DNA from: Nitrosotalea devaniterrae
GTDB lineage: Archaea; Thermoproteota; Nitrososphaeria; Nitrososphaerales; Nitrosopumilaceae
Direction: 5' to 3'
Assembly: GCA_900065925.1 (NCBI GenBank)
Contig: LN890280.1
Span: 82,451-146,450, forward strand
Length of the DNA stretch: 64,000 nucleotides
The notes under the pieces were generated by a model that was not told the origin of the DNA, did not search any database, and was given only the letters and a program-made list of their open reading frames with translations. Position 1 is the first letter of the stretch. Each line of letters begins with the position of its first letter. Of the stretch, positions 17,918-26,529 are shown piece by piece. Both the position numbers and the translations under genes were made by a program.

Positions 17918-19269
17918 AGATTCCAAGAATTGTTCTTGCTGGTGCTACAAGTGGAGTAGGCAAGACATCTATAACATCTGCAATAATCCATGGTCTAAAG
18001 GAAAAGGGGTACTCTGTCCAGCCGTTCAAAGTAGGGCCTGATTTTATAGATCCGAGTTACCTCAGCGCTGTCTCAGGAAGCATTGCACGCAACCTTGATG
18101 TTTGGATGATGGGGAAAAATAGAGTACTAAAGAATTTTGTCCAAAATTCACGCCAAGACATTTCTGTAATTGAGGGTGTAATGGGGTATTATGATGGGTT
18201 TAGTGGAAGATCAAGTTTTGCAAGTACCTATGATGTTGCAAACATAACAAAATCTGGTGTAATCCTTGTCTTGGATGCAAGCAAGGCAGCTCGCTCTATT
18301 GCTGCAACTGCACTTGGATTCAAAAATTTTGAGAAAAACTCTAGGATTTGCGGCATTATACTAAATAAGATCGGGAGCAAAAAGCATGAAACCCTATGCA
18401 GAGATGCGCTAAAAAAAGTGGGACTTCCAATATTTGGGGTCATCCCAAGGAATAATGATCTTAATCTTGAATCAAGACACCTTGGCTTGATACCTATACG
18501 AGAACAGCAATCACTTGATGAAAAAATCAAGTCTATTGCAAGATCACTCTCAGGTTTTATCGAAATTGAAAAAATAATCAAACTTGCCAATAATACCTCT
18601 GATCTGCCGCAAGTTCCTGACACAAAAGACAGGAAGATAAAAACCAGAATAGCGGTAGCCATGGATGAGTCCTTTAATTTCTATTATCAGGACAACCTCG
18701 ACTCGCTAAGAAGGCTTGGTGCAGAAATTGTATTTTTCAGTCCAGTCTCAGATAAGAAAATACCACCATGTGATGGAATCTACATTGGCGGTGGATTCCC
18801 AGAAGTCAAGGCAAGTCTTCTCCAGAAAAATGACGCCATGAAAAAACTTGTAAAAAAATATGCCCAAGATGGTCTGCCAATTTATGCCGAATGTGGAGGG
18901 CTGATGTATCTGACAAAATCCATAAGTTACAAGTCTGGAAAATTCAAGATGGTAGGTCTTTTTGATGCTGTCACTGTGATGGAAAAGAAACTAAAACTAA
19001 ATTATACAAGTGCAAAGATTAGGTCGAACTCTCCTTTTTCCTTGCAATTAAAAACTATCAAGGGCCATGAGTTTCATTATTCTGAACTGGATTTGTTGTC
19101 AAAAGATTCAAGATTTGCATATGACATGTCAATTGGTATTGGTATCAAAGATAAAAAAGATGGCCTGACCATACACAATACACTTGCATCATACATGCAT
19201 GTTCACTTTGATAGCTCACCTATTGCTGACAACTTTGTAAAATCATGTATTTCTTATTCAAGAAAATAA
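17914..19269 (+). CDS. cbiA: Cobyrinic acid a,c-diamide synthase
   Basis: Amidates the a and c side chains of cobyrinic acid using glutamine. The N-terminal P-loop is GATSGVGKTS (residues 10-19), followed by QPFKVGPDFIDPSYL. The C-terminal class I amidotransferase domain has the nucleophile in YAECGGLMYL (Cys327) and the late His in HVHFDSSP near 428. Length 451 is typical. It is translationally coupled to the flavoprotein upstream and converges with cbiC one base downstream. Confidence 0.94.
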   Translation: MKIPRIVLAGATSGVGKTSITSAIIHGLKEKGYSVQPFKVGPDFIDPSYLSAVSGSIARNLDVWMMGKNRVLKNFVQNSRQDISVIEGVMGYYDGFSGRSSFASTYDVANITKSGVILVLDASKAARSIAATALGFKNFEKNSRICGIILNKIGSKKHETLCRDALKKVGLPIFGVIPRNNDLNLESRHLGLIPIREQQSLDEKIKSIARSLSGFIEIEKIIKLANNTSDLPQVPDTKDRKIKTRIAVAMDESFNFYYQDNLDSLRRLGAEIVFFSPVSDKKIPPCDGIYIGGGFPEVKASLLQKNDAMKKLVKKYAQDGLPIYAECGGLMYLTKSISYKSGKFKMVGLFDAVTVMEKKLKLNYTSAKIRSNSPFSLQLKTIKGHEFHYSELDLLSKDSRFAYDMSIGIGIKDKKDGLTIHNTLASYMHVHFDSSPIADNFVKSCISYSRK

Positions 19270-19270
19270 T

Positions 19271-19906
19271 CTAGGGTTTTTTTGCTACAAGAATTTTGTA
19301 AAGTGCATTAACAATAGCAGAAGCACATGGACTGCCTCCTTTTCTTCCAATGTTTGTAATGTATGGTACACTTGTGGCACGAAGCTCATCCTTTGACTCT
19401 ACTGCGCAGACAAATCCAACTGGAATTCCAATCACAAGTGCAGGAGAGGTTATACCTTCTTTTATCATCTGTATCACCTCAATGAGTGCAGTAGGTGCAT
19501 TGCCTATGGCTACTATTCCATTATCCATCTGTTTTGCCGCAAGTCTCATTGAAGTCTGGGCACGTGTCTTGTTGAGTTTTTTTGCTTCCTCTATTACTTG
19601 AGGATCTGATATGTCGCATATCACTTGGTTTCCAAATTTTTTCATGTTATCCTTGTTAAAACCCCCTATGACACCATTGACATCAACTATGATGTTGCAT
19701 CCTTTTTGTAATGCATCTATAGCACTCTGAATTGCGTCCTTGTGAAACACTACCTTGTTTTCTCTTGCAAAGTCAAAATCTGCAGTGGAATGGATTATTC
19801 TTTTTACTATTGTCCACTCGTCAGGTGAATATGGGTGGGAGCCTATTTCACTGTCTATTATCTCCATGCTCTTGTCCTCTATCGACTGGCCCTTTTGGGT
19901 AATCAT
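19271..19906 (-). CDS. cbiC: Cobalt-precorrin-8 methylmutase
   Basis: Moves the C11 methyl to C12 to form cobyrinic acid. The 211-residue sequence has CbiC hallmarks: SMEIIDSEIGSH near 12, RIIHSTADFDFA near 36 (with the catalytic His), IGNAPTALIEV near 138, and GIPVGFVCAVESKDEL near 165. Start ATG overlaps the cbiX stop by 4 nt. Last gene of the cbiD-G-X-C run. Confidence 0.94.
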   Translation of the reverse strand: MITQKGQSIEDKSMEIIDSEIGSHPYSPDEWTIVKRIIHSTADFDFARENKVVFHKDAIQSAIDALQKGCNIIVDVNGVIGGFNKDNMKKFGNQVICDISDPQVIEEAKKLNKTRAQTSMRLAAKQMDNGIVAIGNAPTALIEVIQMIKEGITSPALVIGIPVGFVCAVESKDELRATSVPYITNIGRKGGSPCASAIVNALYKILVAKKP

Positions 19907-20649
19907 GTCTCTACTTCCTGAGCTCTCTCAATGATAAGGTCTATCATCTTCTGATCAGTTCCTATGTGCTGTGTAATCAAAACTTTTTTCAATTTGTGTT
20001 TCTCTAATGCTGGCCTAAGATCTGCATTGATATCTGTTTTTACATGTGCACCCTCGTGTAAAAAGTAAAAGACAACCACCAAAACCTCTGGATCTCTTTT
20101 CTTGCAGGCCTCTATTCCTTGTTCTATGTTTGGCTCTTCGATCTCAAGAAAACAATAATCTACATTTCTATACAAATGGCCAAGCTCATCTGTTACATAT
20201 TTTATTGACATTTTTGCATTAGGATCTTTGCTTCCATGTCCAATTACCAAGACATCTATCTTGTCATTTGTCAATGAAACTCCGCCTTTATCCAGTGCTG
20301 ACTTGATCCTGCTTTCAACTAGTCTCACAAGGGTCATGTGCATTGACATGGGTTTTGTTACAAGAAACTTGACATTTGTTGTTGCTTGGTATTTCATGAC
20401 CTCTGTAACTGCAGCCTTTACTTTTTTCCCTGGATACAAAAAGTATGGAACTATGGTAAGAGAATCAATGTTGCTTTTTAGGCACTTTTGAATTCCATCA
20501 TCAATGTATGGTAGTGTCACTTCTAGAAAACAATACTCTGCAAAATCATAACTACCCTTAGTTTTTACTGCCTTGCAAATAATTTCAAGCTCTTCAGCAG
20601 CCTCTCTTTCCTTACTTCCTCTGTCTATTAGCAACAGTCCACGCTTCAA
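19903..20649 (-). CDS. cbiX: Sirohydrochlorin cobaltochelatase, two-half CbiX
   Basis: Inserts cobalt into sirohydrochlorin early in the cobalt-early pathway. The 248 residues are two tandem CbiX-like halves: LLLIDRGSKEREAAEELE at the start and VLVIGHGSKDPNAKMS near 132. Each half also has a PYFLYPGKK- or FYFLHEGAH-type metal-binding strand. The first half has Arg where the second has the usual His in the G/DxGS motif, so the halves are not equivalent. Overlaps cbiG and cbiC by 4 nt at both ends. Confidence 0.88.
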   Translation of the reverse strand: MKRGLLLIDRGSKEREAAEELEIICKAVKTKGSYDFAEYCFLEVTLPYIDDGIQKCLKSNIDSLTIVPYFLYPGKKVKAAVTEVMKYQATTNVKFLVTKPMSMHMTLVRLVESRIKSALDKGGVSLTNDKIDVLVIGHGSKDPNAKMSIKYVTDELGHLYRNVDYCFLEIEEPNIEQGIEACKKRDPEVLVVVFYFLHEGAHVKTDINADLRPALEKHKLKKVLITQHIGTDQKMIDLIIERAQEVET

Positions 20650-21710
20650 TTTGATCTCCTTGCTATTGCAATTGTAAGGTTTGGAGGAAATTTGTGTTTT
20701 TGTACAATCAGCTCTCCTCCAGAAGCCTTGATTGCAGCAGCCTCTGACACACTTGGTGTGCCCTCAAATGTCTGTACAACATCTGAAGGGTTGGGTGTGG
20801 TTATGACAGAAAGGTCTATTTTGTCAAAATATTCTAGCGGCACCTTCATCTCCACTGATAATTCCTGAAGTCCCTTCACATCAGCTTCTTTTTTAATTGA
20901 TGCAAATTTTGCAACTGATCTTGGACTAATCTTGAATTTTGAAAGGCAGAAATTCATTCCTTCTTTGATTGTATCCTTTGTGGTATCCCAGTGCAAGCCC
21001 ACTCCCACAACTAGTGTCTTTGGTCTGTAAATGACAACACGGCCCTGGATCTCGTTATTTTCTATTATTTTATCAGAAATGATGAGAAATCCCTTACAGT
21101 CAGATGTTATCATCTCATCAAATGATTTGTAAATGTGGACATTTTTTGGGAGCTCTTTTTTAGGCATCCACCAATCTTTCTCTCCAGCGTCTTGGAAAAC
21201 ACCAATTTTTTCTTCGTTTACCATAAACGCGCTAACTTTTGTTACACTGGAGATTTCATCAATGCTCCAGTCAAATTCTCTTCCAAGAAGGTCAACTGCA
21301 ATTGTCTTGTTTACATCTGCTGCTGTAGTGATAACTGCAGTTGCACCAAGGGTTGAAGCTATTTTTTCTGCAAGCTCGTTTGCACCTCCCAGATGACCTG
21401 AGAGGGTGCTTATGACAAATTTTGCAGTGTCATCTATGACTACTATTGCAGGGTCTGTCTTTTTGTCCTTCATGTGCGGTGCAATCAATCGTATAACTGC
21501 ACCAAGGGAAAAAATGCATACTAGTGCCTCATTGTTTTCAAATAATTCTTTTACTTTTAGAGTGGTTGACTCGTCAAACCATACAATATCTTTTCCCTCT
21601 TGGTGGAGCTTTAATGGGGAAAATATCTTCCATGCTGGAAAGTGTTGTTTGAGTAAATGTGCTGTATCAATACCGTTTTTTGTTATTGCAAGTATGGCTA
21701 CGTTATCCAC
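20646..21710 (-). CDS. cbiG: Cobalt-precorrin-5A hydrolase
   Basis: Opens the delta-lactone ring and releases acetaldehyde in anaerobic-type corrin synthesis. CbiG blocks are visible: CIFSLGAVIRLIAPHMKDKKTDPAIVVID-type N-terminal sequence near 65-90, STLSGHLGGANELA near 103, and the C-terminal domain with GVGLHWDTTKDTI near 236, SIKKEADVKGLQ and PSVSEAAAIKASG near 320. The 354-residue length is normal for a protein with both domains. It lies 12 bases after cbiD. Confidence 0.93.
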   Translation of the reverse strand: MDNVAILAITKNGIDTAHLLKQHFPAWKIFSPLKLHQEGKDIVWFDESTTLKVKELFENNEALVCIFSLGAVIRLIAPHMKDKKTDPAIVVIDDTAKFVISTLSGHLGGANELAEKIASTLGATAVITTAADVNKTIAVDLLGREFDWSIDEISSVTKVSAFMVNEEKIGVFQDAGEKDWWMPKKELPKNVHIYKSFDEMITSDCKGFLIISDKIIENNEIQGRVVIYRPKTLVVGVGLHWDTTKDTIKEGMNFCLSKFKISPRSVAKFASIKKEADVKGLQELSVEMKVPLEYFDKIDLSVITTPNPSDVVQTFEGTPSVSEAAAIKASGGELIVQKHKFPPNLTIAIARRSN

Positions 21711-21722
21711 AAAATTATCTTT

Positions 21723-22838
21723 CTAGGTCTCAAGATATTTGTTACTCTTTGGAAAGATTCCGATTACCTTACCGTCAAAGTCAAACATGATAACCTCAAT
21801 CTCAAACTTGTTGTCAGAATATTTTCCAAGTTGCTTGTGGGCCTCTGAGCAGACCATATCAAAATAGCCAGAAATGTTTTTTTCATTTATTATTTCAAAT
21901 ACGTGTCTTGCAGTGTTTGCCTTTCTTATGGTATCCTGTACTTGTTGCGAGGCGCCGCACTTTTTTGCCAATTCTGACAAAAACTCCATGTCAACCTTTG
22001 AGCCCTTTACGTGGGTCTGCTTTACGCCCATTGACATCTTTGCAAGCTTTCCTATGAATCCTGCAACGTATGCCTTCTTGATTCCCTTTTTTGCACAGAC
22101 CTGAACTGTATACCCTGAAAAGTCTCCCATCTGGACAAAACAGTGATCCGGCAGGTCAATTATCTTCCTGGTAAAGTCTTCGCTTCTTCCTCCTGTTGTC
22201 AAGACAACAGTATCGTCACCCATTGCCCTTGTAACCTCGATGCTTTGCCTAATTGATGCTGCAAAAGATGCTGTAGAATATGGTACTACTATACCACTTG
22301 TTCCTAGAATTGAAATGCCTCCAATGATTCCAAGCCTTGGATTGTCTGTTTTGATAGCAAGTTCTCTTCCCTTTGGGACAGATATTATCACCTTGATTCC
22401 ATTTTTTGCAAGAAGATCTTTTGCTATCTCCAAAATGTTTTCTCTGATCATTTTTTTCGGTGTTGGGTTTATTGCAGCAGATCCTATCTCTAGCCCCAGT
22501 CCGGGTTTAGTAACTCTGCCAACTCCCTCTGCACCGTCAATTTCGATCTCTCCTGGTTTTTCAGTTAGTGTAACTTGTGTTACTATCTCTGCACCATGAG
22601 TTACATCTGGATCATCTCCGCCATCTTTTATCACTGTGCACGTAGCATTGATTTTATCAAACTTACAATCTTCAATTTTTATCTGAATCTGTGATTTTTT
22701 TGGTAGTGTAACATCAACAAAATCTGTTTTATTTTGATTTATCATTGAAAGCAGTGCAGCCTTTGCGCCAGCTGTTGCACAGGTTCCTGTGGTAAAACCC
22801 ATCCTCATCTTTTCATTTGGCTTGTCTTCTTCTGACAT
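21723..22838 (-). CDS. cbiD: Cobalt-precorrin-5B C1-methyltransferase
   Basis: Methylates C1 of the corrin ring using SAM. The start MSEEDKPNEKMRMGFTTGTC leads directly into the family motif GFTTGTCATAGAKAAL. Other blocks: GGDDPDVTHGAEIVT near 90, EGVGRVTKPGLGLEIG near 118, and LGTSGIVVPYSTASFAASI near 185. The frame stays open 102 codons further upstream, but that part overlaps the J-domain gene and has no family similarity, so the ATG at 22838 is chosen (371 residues). Confidence 0.93.
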   Translation of the reverse strand: MSEEDKPNEKMRMGFTTGTCATAGAKAALLSMINQNKTDFVDVTLPKKSQIQIKIEDCKFDKINATCTVIKDGGDDPDVTHGAEIVTQVTLTEKPGEIEIDGAEGVGRVTKPGLGLEIGSAAINPTPKKMIRENILEIAKDLLAKNGIKVIISVPKGRELAIKTDNPRLGIIGGISILGTSGIVVPYSTASFAASIRQSIEVTRAMGDDTVVLTTGGRSEDFTRKIIDLPDHCFVQMGDFSGYTVQVCAKKGIKKAYVAGFIGKLAKMSMGVKQTHVKGSKVDMEFLSELAKKCGASQQVQDTIRKANTARHVFEIINEKNISGYFDMVCSEAHKQLGKYSDNKFEIEVIMFDFDGKVIGIFPKSNKYLET

Positions 22839-22875
22839 GAAATGACTTAACTTCTTGCGTATTAATCCCTTAAGA

Positions 22876-23316
22876 TTATTTGAGTATGGTTGATAGAATA
22901 ATCCAGAGAGCCATGGCTCCAAGCCCGCCATAAAGTATGATGTGAGTGAGCATCGGGGAACCTTCCTTTTCCTGATTGTGCTCGTAATTTTGTTCTGCCT
23001 TGGCTCCAAAATCACGTCTAAACTCTGCAAAGTTTGGACCAAAATGAAACTCTTCATTTGGAGTCTTGTCATATTTTTTCCAAAAGTCAGAATATTTTGT
23101 GGCCACTTCACTTTCTGAAATCTTGTCCCTTTTCTTTTCCTCACTTCTTAACTGCTGATATGCCTCTGATACCTTCTTGAATCGTGATCCGTCACTATCG
23201 TCCTTGTTCCTATCTGGATGATATTTCAAGGAAAGCTGTCTGTATGCATTTTTTATCTCCTTTTGGGATGCTCCTGCTTGGACGCCTAAGATCTGGTGAC
23301 AGTCTGCTGTGTTCAA
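22876..23316 (-). CDS. J-domain protein with C-terminal membrane anchor
   Basis: Residues 5-65 are a J domain with the HPD motif (KYHPDRNKDD), which stimulates Hsp70/DnaK ATPase. There are no Gly/Phe or zinc-finger regions of a full DnaJ. A charged middle follows, and residues 124-145 form one hydrophobic helix at the very C-terminus (ILYGGLGAMALWIILSTIL), so it should be tail-anchored with the J domain in the cytoplasm. The start is TTG. It precedes cbiD on the same strand but a 37-nt gap leaves the operon link open. Confidence 0.85.
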   Translation of the reverse strand: MNTADCHQILGVQAGASQKEIKNAYRQLSLKYHPDRNKDDSDGSRFKKVSEAYQQLRSEEKKRDKISESEVATKYSDFWKKYDKTPNEEFHFGPNFAEFRRDFGAKAEQNYEHNQEKEGSPMLTHIILYGGLGAMALWIILSTILK

Positions 23317-23342
23317 GTATGTCCTGATATGGTATAAAGACC

Positions 23343-23354
23343 AAAATTAATTTG
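23343..23354. promoter_or_regulatory. AT-rich box in divergent promoter
   Basis: AAAATTAATTTG, nearly palindromic, about 28 nt before the SDR ATG at 23377 and about 33 nt before the J-domain TTG at 23316. It may serve one or both directions; GGTATAAAG at 23331-23339 is a second candidate. Confidence 0.35.
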
Positions 23355-23376
23355 TCGGCATAACCTGTGTTTTTGT

Positions 23377-24231
23377 ATGCATCGATCAGTTGTAATTACT
23401 GGAGCAAATGGCTTTGTAGGAAGAAACGTAGGCATGTTTCTCTCAAAGAATGGATTTCAAACTACCTCTCTTGTACGCAAGGGCAAGGCTGTAAACTTTG
23501 GAAAGAAAATAACATCTGAAACACTTTCTGAAAATAGTCTTGTACCAAAGATACGAAATGCTGATGCGCTGCTACATTTTATTGGTCAGGGAAAGCAAAC
23601 TGTAGACTCTGACTATGAAAAAGTAAATGTAGGTATTGCCAGAAATACAGTATCTCTCTGTAAAAAGGCAAAAATAAAAAAAATAATATACATCAGCGGT
23701 CTGGGAGTTGACAAATTTGCAACACTTGGTTATTTCATTTCAAAATACAAGGCAGAGCAGGAAATAATCCACTCTGGACTTGACTATACCATTCTCAGGG
23801 CATCATACATGATTGGAAATGATGATCCTCTCTCAGAAAACTTGCAACGACAGGTAAAAAAAGGTGAAATAGTAATTCCTGGTTCTGGAAACTATCGATT
23901 CCAACCTATCTTCATTGATGATGTATCCCGCATAATAATAAAATCTGTAACGGAAAAAAAATTCTCAAAGAAGATAATTGATCTTGTGGGCCCACAAATA
24001 GTAAGCTACAATGCTTTTGTAAAAGAATTTTCACGTGGAAAAGTCAGGATGAAAAAAATAGATTTTGAGCGTGCATATCGTGATGCATTGCATGACAAGG
24101 GGTCATTTGGTGTTGATGATCTAAGCATAATGGTGGGTGATTACGTAGGAAATCACAAAAAACTTGCAGATCTTACGCGGATGAAATTTACAAGATATGA
24201 GACAGTCTTAAAGTCCAGAGGCTTGTCTTAG
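23377..24231 (+). CDS. NAD(P)-binding SDR-type protein (NDUFA9/NmrA-like)
   Basis: Atypical extended short-chain dehydrogenase of 284 residues. The nucleotide-binding motif [11 protein letters not shown] is at residues 9-19. The catalytic-like region is [24 protein letters not shown] near 107-130; a Tyr is followed by SKYKAE, as in the atypical SDRs related to complex I subunit NDUFA9. [10 protein letters not shown] near 146 is typical for that group. Its 3' end overlaps the convergent metK by 24 bp. Substrate unknown; it may bind quinone-pathway or lipid substrates. Confidence 0.8.
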   Translation: MHRSVVITGANGFVGRNVGMFLSKNGFQTTSLVRKGKAVNFGKKITSETLSENSLVPKIRNADALLHFIGQGKQTVDSDYEKVNVGIARNTVSLCKKAKIKKIIYISGLGVDKFATLGYFISKYKAEQEIIHSGLDYTILRASYMIGNDDPLSENLQRQVKKGEIVIPGSGNYRFQPIFIDDVSRIIIKSVTEKKFSKKIIDLVGPQIVSYNAFVKEFSRGKVRMKKIDFERAYRDALHDKGSFGVDDLSIMVGDYVGNHKKLADLTRMKFTRYETVLKSRGLS

Positions 24232-25371
24232 AATATCTGCCTTGTCTGTTTTTTCCCAACTAAACTCTGGCTCTGCTCTTCCAAAATGTCCATATGCTGC
24301 AGTCTTTCTATATATTGGACTTTTTAGTTTCAGCTGAGAAATTATAGCAGAAGGACGCATATCAAAGTGCTTTCTTACTATATTTTCAATCTGATCTTCA
24401 GGAATTTTGTTTGTATCAAAGGTATTTACCGCAAGTGATACTGGCTCTGCTACTCCAATTGCATATGCAACTTGGACCTCACACTTGTCTGCAAGTCCTG
24501 CTGCAACTACATTTTTAGCGATATATCTACACATGTAGCATGCAGACCTGTCTACCTTTGATGGATCTTTTCCAGAAAATGCACCGCCTCCATGTCTTCC
24601 CATGCCACCATATGTGTCCACAATTATCTTTCTTCCAGTGAGTCCTGCATCTCCTGGTGGACCGCCTATTACAAATCTACCAGTTGGGTTTATGTGAATT
24701 TTTATCTTGTCATTCCATAACGGTCCACAGACTGGCCTGATCACCTTGTCAATTACCTCTTTTCTAATCGCTTCGTTTGTAATATCTGGAGAATGTTGAG
24801 TTGAAATCACAATTGCGTCTATGCGCTTTGGCTTGCCGTCCTCGTACTCTACTGTAACTTGAGACTTGCCATCGGGTCTTGCCCATGGTAATTCTTTTTT
24901 CTTTCTTGCTTCTGCAAGACGCTTTGTAAGCTTATGTGCAAGCAAAATTGGCATGGGCATAAGATCTTCTGTCTCATTGGTTGCATATCCAAACATGAGG
25001 CCTTGATCGCCAGCTCCTTGATCCTTGTTATCATTAGCAGTGACTCCCATTGAAATGTCAGGACTTTGTGCGTGGAGGGATACTAGAACACTGCAAGACT
25101 CTGAATCAAAACCATATTGCGGATTATCATATCCGATTTCTTTGATTGTTTTTCTAACTACATCCTGTATGTCAAATCTTGCTTTTGATGTAACCTCGCC
25201 TGCCACAACAACAACACCTGTAGTTGTCAGTGTCTCAACTGCAACCCTTGAATCTGGGTCTTGCTTTAGAAATTCATCCAAGATTGCATCCGATATCTGG
25301 TCACAGATCTTGTCTGGATGACCCTCTGTAACCGATTCTGAAGTAAAAAGATAGCTTCTAGGAGAGGCCAT
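24208..25371 (-). CDS. metK: S-adenosylmethionine synthetase, bacterial type
   Basis: Makes SAM from methionine and ATP. This is the bacterial/eukaryotic MetK family rather than the separate archaeal family found in many Euryarchaeota. Motifs: [20 protein letters not shown] at 8-27, [14 protein letters not shown] near 117, the P-loop-like [19 protein letters not shown] near 255, and a C-terminal YGHFGR near 366. Length 387 is normal. The Sm-like gene is 11 nt upstream on the same strand. SAM supply is needed by the nearby corrin methyltransferases, but proximity alone does not show co-regulation. Confidence 0.95.
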   Translation of the reverse strand: MASPRSYLFTSESVTEGHPDKICDQISDAILDEFLKQDPDSRVAVETLTTTGVVVVAGEVTSKARFDIQDVVRKTIKEIGYDNPQYGFDSESCSVLVSLHAQSPDISMGVTANDNKDQGAGDQGLMFGYATNETEDLMPMPILLAHKLTKRLAEARKKKELPWARPDGKSQVTVEYEDGKPKRIDAIVISTQHSPDITNEAIRKEVIDKVIRPVCGPLWNDKIKIHINPTGRFVIGGPPGDAGLTGRKIIVDTYGGMGRHGGGAFSGKDPSKVDRSACYMCRYIAKNVVAAGLADKCEVQVAYAIGVAEPVSLAVNTFDTNKIPEDQIENIVRKHFDMRPSAIISQLKLKSPIYRKTAAYGHFGRAEPEFSWEKTDKADILRQASGL

Positions 25372-25382
25372 GATGTAGTTTC

Positions 25383-25628
25383 CTATAACTCATTTTCTAA
25401 TTTTATGAAAAGTACGTTATTTCCTCTGACGATAACTCTACCGTAATTTGCAATTATCTTTCCATTGCTAATTTCTTCCGCATCTGTCATGATTAGATTC
25501 ATGTATGAATCTACATTGTTCATCTTACCTTTGTATTCGATTTCACTTTTTAGTCGAACTGTAACTTTTTTGTTGATGCCTTTTTGCAATGTTGTTAAAG
25601 GTCTTTTTGGAGTTGCTGCTTGTGACAA
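25383..25628 (-). CDS. Sm-like archaeal RNA-binding protein (SmAP/LSm)
   Basis: Ring-forming Sm-fold RNA-binding protein of 81 residues. Sm1 motif: [26 protein letters not shown] near 22-48 with the conserved Gly, Asp and Asn. Sm2 motif: [16 protein letters not shown] near 60-76. These make the uridine-binding loops. It precedes metK by 11 nt, a pair likely transcribed together. Confidence 0.93.
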   Translation of the reverse strand: MSQAATPKRPLTTLQKGINKKVTVRLKSEIEYKGKMNNVDSYMNLIMTDAEEISNGKIIANYGRVIVRGNNVLFIKLENEL

Positions 25629-25723
25629 TCACAAATCACTTGTCACCACTGCTTGAAATAGGGAATAAAAGCCTTCCCGATCATCACTTATACTATATCA
25701 TTTGTGATAATTTCTAGATTAAG

Positions 25724-26371
25724 TTGATTTCCACTGGTCTTTTGGGACTTGATGATCTGTTGGGCGGTGGCATTACGCCTGGTACGATAATCGATATTTT
25801 TGGACCCGGGGGAAGCGGAAAGACCCAACTTGCAATGCAAATTTCTCTAAATTCGTTGCAAGATGGAATGGTGCTATACCAAGATACAACTAGATTCCAA
25901 TCAGAAAGGATGCTACAGCTGATCAAGCTACGCAGTTTACAATCATCACTTCTTGACAACATGATTATAGCTAGAACGACAAATACTGCAGAACAACTAG
26001 AGTATGTCAACAAGATAACTGCGATAAAACCAAAACTTGTTGTAATAGAAAACATTACAGACCTGTTTTCGTTTGAATATTCACGTGAGACAAGCCTGCT
26101 TGAAAAACATGTCAGGTTCATGGAATACATGCATGCATTGAGTATGGTATCTGTTGGAAACAAAATTCCTGTTGTAGTGACAAATATGGTGCGAAATTCT
26201 GATGGTCAGGAAGTTGAAAACCTTGCCAAGTCAATTAGTATGTTTACTCACAAGAAGATAAAGCTAGAAAAGGATGGGAAACTGTACAAGGCCCGAGTAC
26301 TGCCTTCGTTTGGAAAAAACAAGGAGATATCATACAAAATAACTGAAGCAGGACTGGTGGAATCACCTTAA
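25724..26371 (+). CDS. radB: RadB-like RecA-fold ATPase
   Basis: A 215-residue RecA-superfamily ATPase without the N-terminal HhH domain of RadA. It starts ISTGLLGLDDLLGGGITPGT, the usual RadA/RadB entry strand, then Walker A GPGGSGKTQLA (27-37) and Walker B KLVVIENITDLF near 107. The first codon is TTG. RadB is a RadA accessory in archaeal recombination. A KaiC-like or other RecA paralogue is possible, since the late core is divergent. Confidence 0.8.
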   Translation: MISTGLLGLDDLLGGGITPGTIIDIFGPGGSGKTQLAMQISLNSLQDGMVLYQDTTRFQSERMLQLIKLRSLQSSLLDNMIIARTTNTAEQLEYVNKITAIKPKLVVIENITDLFSFEYSRETSLLEKHVRFMEYMHALSMVSVGNKIPVVVTNMVRNSDGQEVENLAKSISMFTHKKIKLEKDGKLYKARVLPSFGKNKEISYKITEAGLVESP

Positions 26372-26403
26372 CCTATTTATCACTCTGGTGATATCCAAAT
26401 GAT

Positions 26404-26529
26404 ATGGCGGGAATTTTTACATATATACCAATTATCGCCGCTGCATTATTTGGTATTGGTTTAGTTGGTGTAATGATATACGAACGATCTAGAACAAGAC
26501 AAAGCACAGAACCAGAATCGACTGCTTGA
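26404..26529 (+). CDS. Single-pass membrane mini-protein (41 aa)
   Basis: ATG at 26404 opens a 41-residue frame: one hydrophobic helix (about residues 5-26) followed by a short charged tail (YERSRTRQSTEPESTA). A CTATTTATC box about 27 nt upstream supports a leaderless start. The stop at 26527-26529 lies inside the open frame of the helicase, so the two are probably coupled. Function unknown. Confidence 0.55.
   Translation: MAGIFTYIPIIAAALFGIGLVGVMIYERSRTRQSTEPESTA

Noticed and set aside
18228..18662. 144-codon minus-strand frame within cbiA
   Set aside because: Antisense of a conserved enzyme; no pattern of its own.
22839..23144. Upstream extension of the cbiD frame by 102 codons
   Set aside because: It overlaps the J-domain gene in another frame and has no CbiD similarity; the ATG at 22838 gives the normal start.
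25714..26163. 149-codon minus-strand frame
   Set aside because: It is the antisense of the RadB-like gene; amino-acid make-up is that of a shadow frame.
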